Positions 8,099-16,526 of a DNA stretch of 64,000 nucleotides are shown in pieces. The notes beneath the pieces were generated by a model. That model worked only from the letters and a program-made list of their open reading frames with translations. It made no database searches and was not told the origin of the DNA. The stretch is taken from contig NZ_WBMR01000009.1 in the NCBI RefSeq assembly GCF_008923365.1, positions 35,614-99,613 on the forward strand. The letters are read 5' to 3'. The number at the start of each line of letters is the position of its first letter. The first letter of the stretch is position 1. Origin of the DNA: Actinomadura montaniterrae. Lineage in GTDB: Bacteria; Actinomycetota; Actinomycetes; Streptosporangiales; Streptosporangiaceae. A program made the position numbers and the translations under genes.

Positions 8099-9135
8099 TT
8101 GCCCGCCTTTCCGTTCGGCACGCAGTTGCCGAGCGCCGGGTTGTCCGGGACGCAGGGCACCGTGCCCCAGCCCATCGCGGTGAACAGCGGCTGGAGCCAG
8201 GTGCGGAGGGTGGCGTGGACGAGCACGCGGATGGTGGCGACGTGCTGCTTGCGGTTCCACGCCTTCACCGCGACGTCGGCGAACCGCCCGAGGCCCTGGA
8301 TGGCCTGGTTGAGCCCCCGCGCGTTGCCCTTGAGCGTGAGGACGATGTTGGACAGGTCCGCGACGGTGCTCGGCAGCGTCTCGCGGTAGTCGGTGATGAG
8401 GACGTCGCTCTTGCGGATGGCGGCGGCGAGTCCGGCGACGAAGTCGCGCAGTTTCGTCCGTTCCGCGGAAAGCGTGCCGCTGGTGGTCGAGAACGAGGCG
8501 ATGAGCTGCGACAGCTGCTCGTCGCGCCCGTTGAGGCTCGCCGCGACCGCCCGGAGGTTCCTCGCCAGAGACACGATCTGCCGGTCCTGGGCGGCGAGGT
8601 CGCCGGTCAGCCGGGACGTGGCGCCCAGCGCGACGTTGATGTCGCCGCCGTGGCCGCGCAGGCCGTCCGCGCCGCGGTGCAGGGCCGAGCCGAGCTGCTT
8701 CGGGTCGATGGAGCGGTTCAGCTTGGCGAACGCGTCGAGCGCCTCGTCGATCTCGACGGGCAGCTCGGTGCGCGACTGCGGGATGACGGCGCCGGGCGCG
8801 GCCCTGCGCATGCCGGGCTTCCAGACCGGGTGGAGCAGCACGTACCGCTCGCCGAGCGCGTTGTCGGAGGCGATGGCGGCGTGCACGCCGTCGGGCACCG
8901 GCACCGACCGCTTGACGGCGAGGTCCACGCGGACGCGCGTCTGCTCGTCCTTGATGGAGGTGATCGTGCCGGAGTCGGCGCCCATGACCTTCACGCGGGA
9001 TCGCTCGTACAGCGACGGCGTCTTGGCGAAGTAGACGGTCAGCTTGTAGGTGCCGCCATCTCCGGTCACCGTGCATCCGCCCGTGGTCGCGGCCAGCACC
9101 AGTGCCGCGAGCGCCGGGACGAGGCGTCGCATCAT
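8095..9135 (-). CDS. Mce family protein, fourth of the operon (MceD-like)
   Basis: A 346-residue Mce protein with a signal or anchor ending in AATTGGCT, where the cysteine could be lipidated although the lipobox is weak. The MCE domain follows (SRVKVMGADSGTITSIK near residue 46), then a helical domain and a C-terminal pair of cysteines (VPCVPDNPALGNCVPNG), a feature also seen in mycobacterial Mce proteins. Two ATGs occur in tandem at 9135 and 9132; AGGGAG lies four and seven bases upstream of them. Confidence 0.88.
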   Translation of the reverse strand: MMRRLVPALAALVLAATTGGCTVTGDGGTYKLTVYFAKTPSLYERSRVKVMGADSGTITSIKDEQTRVRVDLAVKRSVPVPDGVHAAIASDNALGERYVLLHPVWKPGMRRAAPGAVIPQSRTELPVEIDEALDAFAKLNRSIDPKQLGSALHRGADGLRGHGGDINVALGATSRLTGDLAAQDRQIVSLARNLRAVAASLNGRDEQLSQLIASFSTTSGTLSAERTKLRDFVAGLAAAIRKSDVLITDYRETLPSTVADLSNIVLTLKGNARGLNQAIQGLGRFADVAVKAWNRKQHVATIRVLVHATLRTWLQPLFTAMGWGTVPCVPDNPALGNCVPNGKAGK

Positions 9136-10160
9136 CGTTCTCCCTGGGGGGCGAGGCGGGCGAGCTGCGCGAGGTCCTGCGGGGACAGCGGGCCGAGCCC
9201 GGTCGCGACGACCTCCAGCCACGGCCCGTAGCCGCCGGTTCCGGCGAGGCCGCTGAGCGTGGGGCCCGCCCAGGCGAGCAGGTCGTTGAACGCGCCGGTC
9301 TGCGGGCGGAGCGTGCCGAGCGTGCCGCGCAGGTCGGACATGACCGCCACCAGTTGCGCCTGGTGGTCGTCGATGAGCTTGGTGAGGGTCGCCACGGTGC
9401 GGCTGCCGCCGCCGAGGAACGCCGCCAGCTCCGCCTTGCGCCGCTGTAGTTCGTCCAACATCGCCTGGATGTTGCCGAGCAGCCGGTCGAGCTGCTGGTC
9501 CTTGGCGTGCGCGAGGGCCAGGATGCGGTCGCCGCCGGCGAGCATCCGCTTGATCTGCGGGCTGGAGCCGTCGACCGTCTCGGCGAGCTTCGACAGGTTG
9601 ACCAGGGTGCGGGACAGGCGTCCGCGGTGCTCGGCGTCGACGCCCTGCAGCTCCGAGACGATCGTGTTGATGGAGCGGGTGTCGAGCCGCGCGACCGTCC
9701 GCGTGGAGGTGTTGAGGACGTCGTTGACCGTGGTCGGCACCTGCGTCCGGTCGAGCGGGATGCGCCGCTTCGCGGGCGGCAGGTCGGCCAGGTGCGGGGT
9801 GGTGACGGCGCCGGACAGCCGCAGGTACCGGCCGCCGAGGATGTTCGCCACCTCGATCTGCGCGCTGGTGGACGGCCCGAGGTCCACGCCGGAGTCGACC
9901 TTCCAGGTGACGAGAACCTGGCCGCGCCGGAAGTCCGGGCGGACGCCGGTGACCTCGCCGACGCGGACCCCGGCCACCCGGACGTCGTCGCCGGAGGACA
10001 GTCCGCCGGTGTCGGCGAACACGCCGGTGACGGTGTAGCGGTCCCGGAGCAGGCCCTTCGTCCCGACCAGGAACACCGACACGAGGAGCAGGACCAGGGC
10101 CGTCGCCGACACCAGCCCGACGACGATCTTGTTGCGGTCGCGGAAGGACTTCAGTGCCAT
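9132..10160 (-). CDS. Mce family protein, third of the operon (MceC-like)
   Basis: A 342-residue Mce protein with an N-terminal membrane segment (about 12-32), the MCE domain (GDDVRVAGVRVGEVTGV near residue 58) and a long helical region rich in Leu/Arg/Asp, expected to form the tube of the hexameric channel. The start overlaps the preceding mce gene by ten bases and the end overlaps the next by four. Confidence 0.88.
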   Translation of the reverse strand: MALKSFRDRNKIVVGLVSATALVLLLVSVFLVGTKGLLRDRYTVTGVFADTGGLSSGDDVRVAGVRVGEVTGVRPDFRRGQVLVTWKVDSGVDLGPSTSAQIEVANILGGRYLRLSGAVTTPHLADLPPAKRRIPLDRTQVPTTVNDVLNTSTRTVARLDTRSINTIVSELQGVDAEHRGRLSRTLVNLSKLAETVDGSSPQIKRMLAGGDRILALAHAKDQQLDRLLGNIQAMLDELQRRKAELAAFLGGGSRTVATLTKLIDDHQAQLVAVMSDLRGTLGTLRPQTGAFNDLLAWAGPTLSGLAGTGGYGPWLEVVATGLGPLSPQDLAQLARLAPQGER

Positions 10161-11254
10161 GTGCCGCCTCCGACCATGAGGTTCTCCAGGGCGCCCGCCG
10201 AGTCGATCGGCTTCCCGCTCTCCCTCGGGCCGGGGAGCCGCGTCGGGTACGGGCACGGCGGGGCGGCGAGGCTGAGGCAGGGGACGGCCACCTCGATGTA
10301 GCGGCCGTTGTCGACGGCGGAGAAGATGTGCTGAAGCTTCGGCGTCGCCGACCCGAGCACGTTCGCGACGGTCTCGTCGTTGCGGTGCACGCCGGCGGTG
10401 AAGGCGGAGAGCTTCGCGATGACGTCGGCGAGCCGGTCGCCGTTGCCCGCGAGGACGGCGTCGGACGTGCGGGCCAGCGCGGCGAGCTGCACGATCGTGT
10501 CGTCGATCAGCCGCCGGTCGTCGGGGAACGCGCCGCTGAGGCTGACCAGGTCGTCGGTGGCCGCGCTGATCTGCTTGTCGCGGCGGGCGATGAGCTCGGT
10601 GACGGTCGCGTAGTCCGACAGCATCTGCTTGAGGGTGCCGCGGCGCTCGGCGATCGTGGACGACAGCCGGTCGACGTTGCCGACCAGCCGGTCGATGCCG
10701 CCGGCGTTGCCGTCCAGGGCCTGTGCGAGCGAGGTGAGCACCGTGTTCACCTGCTTCGGGTCGAGGCTCTTGGTGAGCGGTGCGAGCCCGTCCAGCAGCG
10801 CGCTGCCGTCGACGACGGACCGGGTGCGGGCGATGTGGGCGCCGGAGCGCATCCTCGCCGGGCTCGTGCCGGGGATGAGGTAGACGACGCGGCGTCCCAT
10901 CGCGTCCCGCCACCGGATCGCGGCCTCGCTGTCGGACGGCACCCGCACCGAGTCGCGGACGGTCATGTCGACCCGGGCGCGGCCGTCCACGACCCGCACC
11001 CCGTCGACGCGGCCGACCGGCGCGCCGGCGATCTTGACCTGGTCGCCCTTCGACAGGCCGCTCGCGTCGTCGAAGGTCGCCGACAGGTGCCAGCCGCCGC
11101 CGAGCCCCACGCGCGCGATCTGCATGCCGATGAACAGCGTGAGGAACCCGGTCACCAGCAGGAACGCGGTCAGCCGGACGATGACGCCGGCGCGCGCCCG
11201 CGCCTGCTCGCTCAGCCGCGCCCTCCAGGGGCGGGCCGCACCGAGGCGGGCCAT
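10151..11254 (-). CDS. Mce family protein, second of the operon (MceB-like)
   Basis: A 367-residue Mce protein with a basic N-terminus, one membrane anchor (about 24-46), the MCE domain (GDQVKIAGAPVGRVDGV near residue 70), a helical region, and a C-terminal segment with two cysteines (VPCLSLAAPPCPYP), as in other MceB proteins. It follows the MceA-like gene with a 1-bp gap. Confidence 0.88.
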   Translation of the reverse strand: MARLGAARPWRARLSEQARARAGVIVRLTAFLLVTGFLTLFIGMQIARVGLGGGWHLSATFDDASGLSKGDQVKIAGAPVGRVDGVRVVDGRARVDMTVRDSVRVPSDSEAAIRWRDAMGRRVVYLIPGTSPARMRSGAHIARTRSVVDGSALLDGLAPLTKSLDPKQVNTVLTSLAQALDGNAGGIDRLVGNVDRLSSTIAERRGTLKQMLSDYATVTELIARRDKQISAATDDLVSLSGAFPDDRRLIDDTIVQLAALARTSDAVLAGNGDRLADVIAKLSAFTAGVHRNDETVANVLGSATPKLQHIFSAVDNGRYIEVAVPCLSLAAPPCPYPTRLPGPRESGKPIDSAGALENLMVGGGTWH

Positions 11255-11255
11255 G

Positions 11256-12287
11256 TCACCGGCCTCCCTTCGCGCCCGTGCCCGGACCGCACAGGCCGAG
11301 GATCAGCGCGCACGGATCGCTCGGCAGGTACGCCTCGGACGCCAGGTAGTGCTTGCCGCCCGGTCCCGGTGTCGTGGCCAGTTCCTGGTAGAGCGGGAGC
11401 AGGCGGTTGCCGGTGCGGACCGCGTCCCCGAGCAGGCCGAGCTGGGAGTAGATGACCGCGGCGGCGCGCTCGCCGCTGCGGAACGCCTCGCCGAGCTGCC
11501 CGCCGCGCTTGTCGAAGCCGTGGGCGACCAGCACCGACAGGGCGGAGAGCCGGTCGGCGAAGTCGCCGAGCCGTCCCTTGCGGCCGCTCGCCGCGGCGGT
11601 GATGAGCGCGTTGGCGTCCGCGCTGATCCCTGTGATCTCGTCTCCCGAGCCGGACAGCGCGCCGCTCAGCGCCGCGCCGTCGGAGATGAACCGGCGGGCG
11701 TCCTCGCGGTGCTTGTAGGCGACGTTCAGCAGGACGCCGGTCTGGTCGATGGTGGCGGCCAGCTTCGCGCCCTGCCCGTCCAGCCCCTGCGCGGTGGTGT
11801 GGACGATCGTGTAGACGTCCTCGGGTGCGATCGCGCCGAGCTGCCGGTCGGCGTCCGCGAGCAGGTCCGACAGGTCCTGCGGATCGGAGGTGCGCGCGAT
11901 CCTCGCGCCCGAGGCGAGATAGGGGCCGGCGCCCTCGTGCGCGCCCGGGACCAGGTCCACGAACTTCGGGCCGAACGCGGAGGCCGGCTCGATCGACGCG
12001 GTGACCGTGTCCGGGACGCGCGTCCCCGAGCGGAGCCGCAGCGTCAGCCGCGCCTTGCCGTCCTCGCCCAGCCGCACCCGCTGCACCGAGCCGACCTGGA
12101 CGCCGCGGACCTTCACCGGGGCGCCCTTGCCGAGCCCCTGCCCGGCGCGGCCGAACTCGGCGGTCAGCACCGTCCCGCCGCCCTGGAACGGCTTGGCGAC
12201 CAGCACCCACAGCAGCAGCGCGACCGCGGCCAGCGTCAGCGCCGTGATCAGCAGCCGGCGGGGCAGGGAGAGCTCCTCGTCGATCAT
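11256..12287 (-). CDS. Mce family protein, first of the operon (MceA-like)
   Basis: A 343-residue Mce protein with an N-terminal membrane anchor (about 10-32), the MCE domain (GAPVKVRGVQVGSVQRV near residue 54) and a helical domain. The C-terminus contains SDPCALILGLCGPG, a cysteine pair. The ATG at 12287 overlaps the stop of the second YrbE permease gene (ATGA), the usual yrbE-to-mce junction. Confidence 0.88.
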   Translation of the reverse strand: MIDEELSLPRRLLITALTLAAVALLLWVLVAKPFQGGGTVLTAEFGRAGQGLGKGAPVKVRGVQVGSVQRVRLGEDGKARLTLRLRSGTRVPDTVTASIEPASAFGPKFVDLVPGAHEGAGPYLASGARIARTSDPQDLSDLLADADRQLGAIAPEDVYTIVHTTAQGLDGQGAKLAATIDQTGVLLNVAYKHREDARRFISDGAALSGALSGSGDEITGISADANALITAAASGRKGRLGDFADRLSALSVLVAHGFDKRGGQLGEAFRSGERAAAVIYSQLGLLGDAVRTGNRLLPLYQELATTPGPGGKHYLASEAYLPSDPCALILGLCGPGTGAKGGR

Positions 12288-13150
12288 CCGCTCAGCCTCA
12301 CCGTCGCGCCGTTGCCCCAGAACACGTACGACAGCAGCAGGTTCAGCGTCACGATCGTCACGATCGACAGCCGGATCGCCCGGCCCGCCGCGCGCCCGAC
12401 CCCGGCCGGCCCGCCGGTGGCGTAGTAGCCGTAGAAGCAGTGGATGGTGATGACGGCGAACGCGAACATCGCCACCTTGACGGAGCTGTAGACCAGGTCG
12501 ATCGTCGGCAGGTACAGCCGGAAGTAGTAGTCGTAGACGCCGGGCGCCAGGTCGAAGAACTCCGTGCTGATCAGCCGGGTCGCGAAGAAGCTCGCGAACA
12601 GCGCGATCAGGTACAGCGGGACGAGCGCGATCAGCGCGGCCACGACCCGCGTGCACACCAGGTAGGCGAACGACCCGATGCCCATGACCTCCAGCGCGTC
12701 GATCTCCTCGGAGATCCGCATCGCGCCGAGCTCGGCGGTGAACGCCGACCCGCACTGCGCGGCGAGCGCCGTCGCCGCGATCACCGGGGTGATCTCGCGG
12801 ACGTTGGCGAACGACCCGACCAGCCCCATGAACGACTGCGCGCCGATCGACTCCAGCCCGGTGTAGCCCTGCAGGCCCACCTCGGTGCCGACGAAGAACG
12901 CCATCGTGAAGATCACGAAGATCATGCCGCCGCCGACCACGGTCGCGCCCGCGCCGACGACCACGTCGCTGACGTGCCGGGCCACCGTCCGCGCGTACTT
13001 GCGGTGCCAGACCAGGTCGCGAGCCGAGTACAGCAGGACCCGGTAGACGAACACCGGCCACTGCGCGAGGTCGCCGGTCCGCGCCGCGAACCGTCCCGCC
13101 GCGCGCACACCGCTCCGGCCGGCCCGCCCGGCGGAGATCGAGCCCGCCAT
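12284..13150 (-). CDS. YrbE/MlaE-family ABC permease, second copy (YrbEB-like)
   Basis: A 288-residue polytopic membrane protein of the MlaE/YrbE family, the permease of Mce lipid importers. The family hallmark is seen in EITPVIAATALAAQCGSAF followed by ELGAMRISEEIDALEVMG, the cytoplasmic coupling loop. About five or six hydrophobic segments are visible. The cognate ATPase (MceG/Mkl) is not in this window; in mycobacteria it is also encoded elsewhere. The ATG overlaps the stop of the upstream permease. Confidence 0.92.
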   Translation of the reverse strand: MAGSISAGRAGRSGVRAAGRFAARTGDLAQWPVFVYRVLLYSARDLVWHRKYARTVARHVSDVVVGAGATVVGGGMIFVIFTMAFFVGTEVGLQGYTGLESIGAQSFMGLVGSFANVREITPVIAATALAAQCGSAFTAELGAMRISEEIDALEVMGIGSFAYLVCTRVVAALIALVPLYLIALFASFFATRLISTEFFDLAPGVYDYYFRLYLPTIDLVYSSVKVAMFAFAVITIHCFYGYYATGGPAGVGRAAGRAIRLSIVTIVTLNLLLSYVFWGNGATVRLSG

Positions 13151-13935
13151 CAGATCTTGGGCGGGAACGCGACGAAGTACACCGTCGTGATCACGTAGTT
13201 GAGGGCGAACACCAGCATGAAGGCGACCACGATCGCCCGGTTCACGGCACGGCCCACGCCGACCGGGCTCTGCGCGCAGTTCATCCCCATGTAGCAGGCC
13301 ACGACCGCGGCGACCAGCCCGAACAGCCACGCCTTCAGCAGGGTCACGGCCAGGTCGGACACCTGCAGCAGCGACACCGCGCCGTCGAAGTAGGCGCCCG
13401 GCGTGACGTCCTGCAGCAGGACGTTGAATACGAAGCCGCCGGCGGCGCCGGAGACGATGACGAGCGAGGCCAGCAGCGTCGAGACGAGGCTGGACGCCCA
13501 CAGCCGCGGCGTGACGAGCCGGTGCACCGGGTTGACCGCCATGGTCTCCATGGCCGCGAGCTCGTCGCGGATCCGGCGGGCGCCCATGTCGGCGGTCATC
13601 GCCGACCCGCCCGCGCCCGCGATGATCAGCGCGGCGGCGATCGGCGCGACCTCGCGCACGAGCCCCACGACGACCGCTCCCCCGGTCGCCGACTGCGCGC
13701 CGAGCTGGGCGGCCAGCTGCCCCACCTGCAGCGCCACGGTCGCGCCCAGGGGCAGCGACACGAGGATCACCGGCAGGCTCGTCACCCGCGCGAGGAACCA
13801 CGCCTGCTCGGCGAACTCCCAGAACCAGCGGCGCACGTCCCAGGTGCGCCGCAGCCCCTCCAGCGCGATGACGAACAGCTCGCCGACCTCGCTGAGCAGC
13901 CCGTGGACACGGCCGGGCAGGTAGGCGACGGCCAC
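13150..13935 (-). CDS. YrbE/MlaE-family ABC permease, first copy (YrbEA-like)
   Basis: A 261-residue MlaE/YrbE permease and first gene of the mce operon. The coupling-loop hallmark is EVAPIAAALIIAGAGGSAM then DMGARRIRDELAAMETM. The GTG at 13935 (VAVAYLPGR) is chosen because GGAGG lies eight bases upstream and the resulting length suits the family; a longer frame to 14061 would run into the operator region. It pairs with the second YrbE as the heterodimeric permease core. Confidence 0.9.
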   Translation of the reverse strand: MAVAYLPGRVHGLLSEVGELFVIALEGLRRTWDVRRWFWEFAEQAWFLARVTSLPVILVSLPLGATVALQVGQLAAQLGAQSATGGAVVVGLVREVAPIAAALIIAGAGGSAMTADMGARRIRDELAAMETMAVNPVHRLVTPRLWASSLVSTLLASLVIVSGAAGGFVFNVLLQDVTPGAYFDGAVSLLQVSDLAVTLLKAWLFGLVAAVVACYMGMNCAQSPVGVGRAVNRAIVVAFMLVFALNYVITTVYFVAFPPKI

Positions 13936-13984
13936 GCCGATCACCTCCTCGGTCGTCGTCGGGCACGGATACCCTAGAGCACTA

Positions 13985-14001
13985 ATTGGCGCTACGCCAA
14001 T
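13985..14001. promoter_or_regulatory. Palindromic operator, copy 1 (ATTGGCG-CTA-CGCCAAT)
   Basis: Perfect 7-bp arms with a 3-bp spacer. Partial symmetry continues outward: CACTA on the left and TAGTG on the right, offset by one base. The site is 50 bp upstream of the first yrbE start codon, suited to control of the mce operon. Confidence 0.8.
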
Positions 14002-14086
14002 AGTGACTATCAGAGCGTCAGTAGAGCGTCCGGCACGGGACCGCGGCCCGCCGATCTCCACGCATCACGGCCAGATCGTCAGCAAC

Positions 14087-14105
14087 TATTGGCGGAACGC
14101 CAATA
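14087..14105. promoter_or_regulatory. Palindromic operator, copy 2 (TATTGGCG-GAA-CGCCAATA)
   Basis: The same ATTGGCG/CGCCAAT arms as copy 1, extended to 8 bp each, with a different 3-bp spacer. Its centre is 103 bp from that of copy 1. It lies on the side of the Lcp-like gene. Confidence 0.8.
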
Positions 14106-14291
14106 ACGGTCTAGTGTTCCGGGTGGCTCACTGGAAACCGGAGTGTGTCCCTTGCCGCGGCGGGCGCCCGAACCGCGCTTCGCGCGCCGCCGCGGCGGGC
14201 CGCCGGCTTCCCGCGTGCTTCAGGCGGGCCGCGACGATGCGTCACCCCGCGTATCAGGAAGGTGCTCTGGCCCCCGAGGAGGAGCGAAGGC

Positions 14292-15533
14292 ATGGAGAAA
14301 CCCAGCAGGCGCAGCGTGCTGATGGCCGGCGGAACGCTCGGCGCGCTCGGCGCGCTGACCGTCGCGACGCCCGCGCGAGCGAACGCACTGTGGACGTGGT
14401 CGCCCGAAGGCTCGGTCGTCGGCCGCGGCGAGGGCGCCGACCCCAAGTGGGTGTGGGACGAGGAGGCCGACTCGCTGGTCGCCGCGCTGCTCAAACGCGG
14501 CGACGTGCCCAAGGTGAACGAGCTGCTGAAGACCTGGACCAAGAACAGCCAGGCGCTGCCGGCGGGCCTCCCCGCCGACCTGCGCGACTTCGTGGAACGT
14601 GCCCGGCAGCTGCCCGCGTGGACCGACCAGGCCAAGCTCGCCAAGGCGTTCGAGTTCAACCAGAAGCGCGGGCTGTACCTCGGCGTCACCTACGGCTTCG
14701 CCAGCGGGATGATGAGCACGGCCATCCCGCACGAGGCGCGCGCGGTCTACTACTCCAAGGGCGGCGCGGACATGCGCGACCGCATCACCAAGACCGCCAA
14801 GCTCGGCTACGACATCGGCACCGAGCAGGCATTCCAGCCCGACGGCGAGATGATCGTGACCTGCGTCAAGACGCGGCTGGCCCACGCGGGCGTGCGCAAC
14901 CTGCTGCCGAAGTCCGCGTACTGGACCAAGGTCGCCGACGAGAAGATCCCGATCAGCCAGGCCGACATGATGGTCACCTGGCACAGCCTGCCGACGACGG
15001 TCATGAAGCAGTTCGCCAAGTGGAAGGTGGCGGTCCCCGACGACGAGTCCGCGGCGTTCCTGCACTCCTGGCAGCTCGCCGCGCACATGCTCGGCATCAA
15101 GGACGAGTACATCCCGAAGTCGTGGGACGAGGCGAACGCGCAGGCCGCCCAGGTCCTCGACCCGATCCTGGCGCCCACCCCCGAGGGCATCAAGCTCGCC
15201 GACATCCTGCTGAACCTCGCCGCCTTCATCGACGGCGGCATCCTCACCAAGCACATCCTCGGCGCGCTCACCCGCTACGTGCTCGGCGACGAGATCGCGA
15301 CCTGGCTGAAGATCCCGAAGGAGCCGGTGTGGGACCCGGTCTTCGAGAACCTCTGGCCGCCGTTCGTCGCCGTCCGCGAGGGCATCCTCGACATCACGAA
15401 GGCGCCCAAGGAGCTGCGGGAGTTCTACTGGGTGTTCGACGAGATCATCCGGCAGGGCGTCCTGCTCGTGCTGTCCGGCGCCAACTACCCGATCAGCATC
15501 CAGATCCCGACGACCAACAACCCCAACTACTGA
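14292..15533 (+). CDS. Tat-exported Lcp/MpaB-family (DUF2236) oxygenase, latex-clearing-protein-like
   Basis: A 413-residue secreted protein. The twin-arginine signal SRRSVLMAGG (residues 5-14) and an Ala-rich hydrophobic stretch end near PARANA. The body matches the DUF2236/MpaB_Lcp family: GEMIVTCVKTRLAHAGVR (about 185-202) and TWHSLPTT with His231 as a candidate axial haem ligand. Lcp enzymes are extracellular b-type cytochromes that cleave poly(cis-1,4-isoprene) oxidatively, and the length is close to that of Streptomyces Lcp (about 400). The ATG at 14292 follows GGAGGAG. A strong hairpin ends the gene. Substrate is inferred from family only; other MpaB-type oxygenases act on different lipids. 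Confidence 0.82.
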   Translation: MEKPSRRSVLMAGGTLGALGALTVATPARANALWTWSPEGSVVGRGEGADPKWVWDEEADSLVAALLKRGDVPKVNELLKTWTKNSQALPAGLPADLRDFVERARQLPAWTDQAKLAKAFEFNQKRGLYLGVTYGFASGMMSTAIPHEARAVYYSKGGADMRDRITKTAKLGYDIGTEQAFQPDGEMIVTCVKTRLAHAGVRNLLPKSAYWTKVADEKIPISQADMMVTWHSLPTTVMKQFAKWKVAVPDDESAAFLHSWQLAAHMLGIKDEYIPKSWDEANAQAAQVLDPILAPTPEGIKLADILLNLAAFIDGGILTKHILGALTRYVLGDEIATWLKIPKEPVWDPVFENLWPPFVAVREGILDITKAPKELREFYWVFDEIIRQGVLLVLSGANYPISIQIPTTNNPNY

Positions 15534-15540
15534 CCGGGCT

Positions 15541-15576
15541 CCTCCGGCCACGCCCCCGGCGCGGCGTGGCCGGAGG
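15541..15576 (+). terminator. Hairpin terminator after the Lcp-like gene
   Basis: CCTCCGGCCACGC (15541-15553) and GCGTGGCCGGAGG (15564-15576) form a perfect 13-bp stem with a 10-base loop, eight bases after the stop codon. No T-tract follows. Confidence 0.8.
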
Positions 15577-15673
15577 CCGCCGCCCCGTCCAGCGCCTGCG
15601 CGGCAGGCCGCGGTCCCGGCGGCCCCGGGCGCCCGGCCATGTTTGGCGGCGAGGTGCGGGGTAGCCGGGAGGG

Positions 15674-16321
15674 ATGAGGCTGATGAAGCCGCCAGGGGTG
15701 TACGCGCCCCAAGGCGACACCTTCCTGCTGGCGGAGGTCCTGCGCAAGGCTCCGCTGCTGAAGGGCGCCCGCGTGCTGGACGTGTGCACCGGCACCGGCG
15801 CGCTCGCGCTCGCCGCGGCACGGGCCGGGGCGGGCCGGGTCACGGCGGTGGACCTGTCCGCGCGGGCCGTGCTGGCCGCCCGGGCCAACGCCCGGCTGAA
15901 CCGGCTGCCGGTCAGGGTCCTGCGGGGCGATCTGTTCGGCCCGGTGGCCGGCCAGGCGTTCGACGTCATCGTGACGAACCCCCCGTACGTGCCGAGCGGG
16001 TCCGCGCCCCCGGGCCGCGCCGCCCGCTGGTGGAACGGCGGCCCGGACGGCCGGGCGCTGCTCGACCGGATCTGCGAGCGGGCGCCCGGCCGGCTCCGCC
16101 GCGGCGGCACGCTGCTGATCGTGCAGTCGGCCGTCTCCGGCGTCCAGGCGACGCTGGACGCGCTGCGGGCCCAGGGGATGTCGGCGTCGGTCGCGGCGCG
16201 GCGCACGCAGCCGTACGGCCCGGTGCTGCGGGCCCGGGCCGCCGACCTGGAGGCCGCCGGGCTCACCGAGCCCGGTGACGCGTCCGAGGAACTGGTGGTG
16301 GTCCGTGCCGACCGGAACTGA
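15674..16321 (+). CDS. HemK2/MTQ2-like class I SAM-dependent methyltransferase
   Basis: A 215-residue methyltransferase. Motif I is VLDVCTGTGALALAAA (about 35-50), the acidic residue after strand 2 is in VTAVDLS, and the amino-acceptor motif IVTNPPYVPS is at about 98-107. NPPY is typical of enzymes that methylate a glutamine amide, such as release-factor methyltransferases, or an amino group in DNA. The size matches the short HemK2 group rather than PrmC. A second in-frame ATG at 15683 sits at better distance from GGGAGGG and may be the true start. The CDGSH gene overlaps its 3' end. Confidence 0.85.
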   Translation: MRLMKPPGVYAPQGDTFLLAEVLRKAPLLKGARVLDVCTGTGALALAAARAGAGRVTAVDLSARAVLAARANARLNRLPVRVLRGDLFGPVAGQAFDVIVTNPPYVPSGSAPPGRAARWWNGGPDGRALLDRICERAPGRLRRGGTLLIVQSAVSGVQATLDALRAQGMSASVAARRTQPYGPVLRARAADLEAAGLTEPGDASEELVVVRADRN

Positions 16322-16526
16322 CCGTCCCGCCCCCCGCCGGGTCCGGCTGGACGCGGACGGGCCCGTGCTGGTGGAGGGACCCGTGGAGATCGAGCTGCCG
16401 GACGGCACGACCGTGTCGTCCGACCGGTTCATGGTCGCGCTGTGCGTGTGCCGCCGGAGCCGGCGCTACCCGTTCTGCGACACCAGCCATCGCCGCAAGC
16501 CCCGCCGCAGGCCCGCCGGCGACTAG
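16305..16526 (+). CDS. CDGSH iron-sulfur domain protein
   Basis: A small protein (73 residues from the GTG at 16305) with a complete CDGSH-type [2Fe-2S] motif, CVCRRSRRYPFCDTSH, matching C-x-C-x2-S-x3-P-x-C-D-x2-H; the three Cys and the His are the cluster ligands. It overlaps the end of the methyltransferase gene. The start is uncertain: an in-frame ATG at 16275 would give 83 residues, and no site is strong. Its 3' end overlaps that of the convergent haem-oxygenase-like gene by four bases. Such proteins transfer electrons or clusters. Confidence 0.85.
   Translation: MPTGTDRPAPRRVRLDADGPVLVEGPVEIELPDGTTVSSDRFMVALCVCRRSRRYPFCDTSHRRKPRRRPAGD

Larger units (their letters stand above)
13936..14291. 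promoter_or_regulatory. Divergent promoter region of the mce operon and the Lcp-like gene
   Basis: This 356-bp gap separates the mce operon (minus) from the exported oxygenase gene (plus). I see no credible gene in it. It is locally AT-enriched near 13975-14010 and 14075-14120 and holds two copies of the palindrome ATTGGCG-N3-CGCCAAT, annotated separately. No regulator gene adjoins it. Confidence 0.75.

Noticed and set aside
13936..14061. N-terminal extension of the first YrbE permease
   Set aside because: It would translate the palindromic operator; the GTG at 13935 has a GGAGG at good distance and gives the normal family length.
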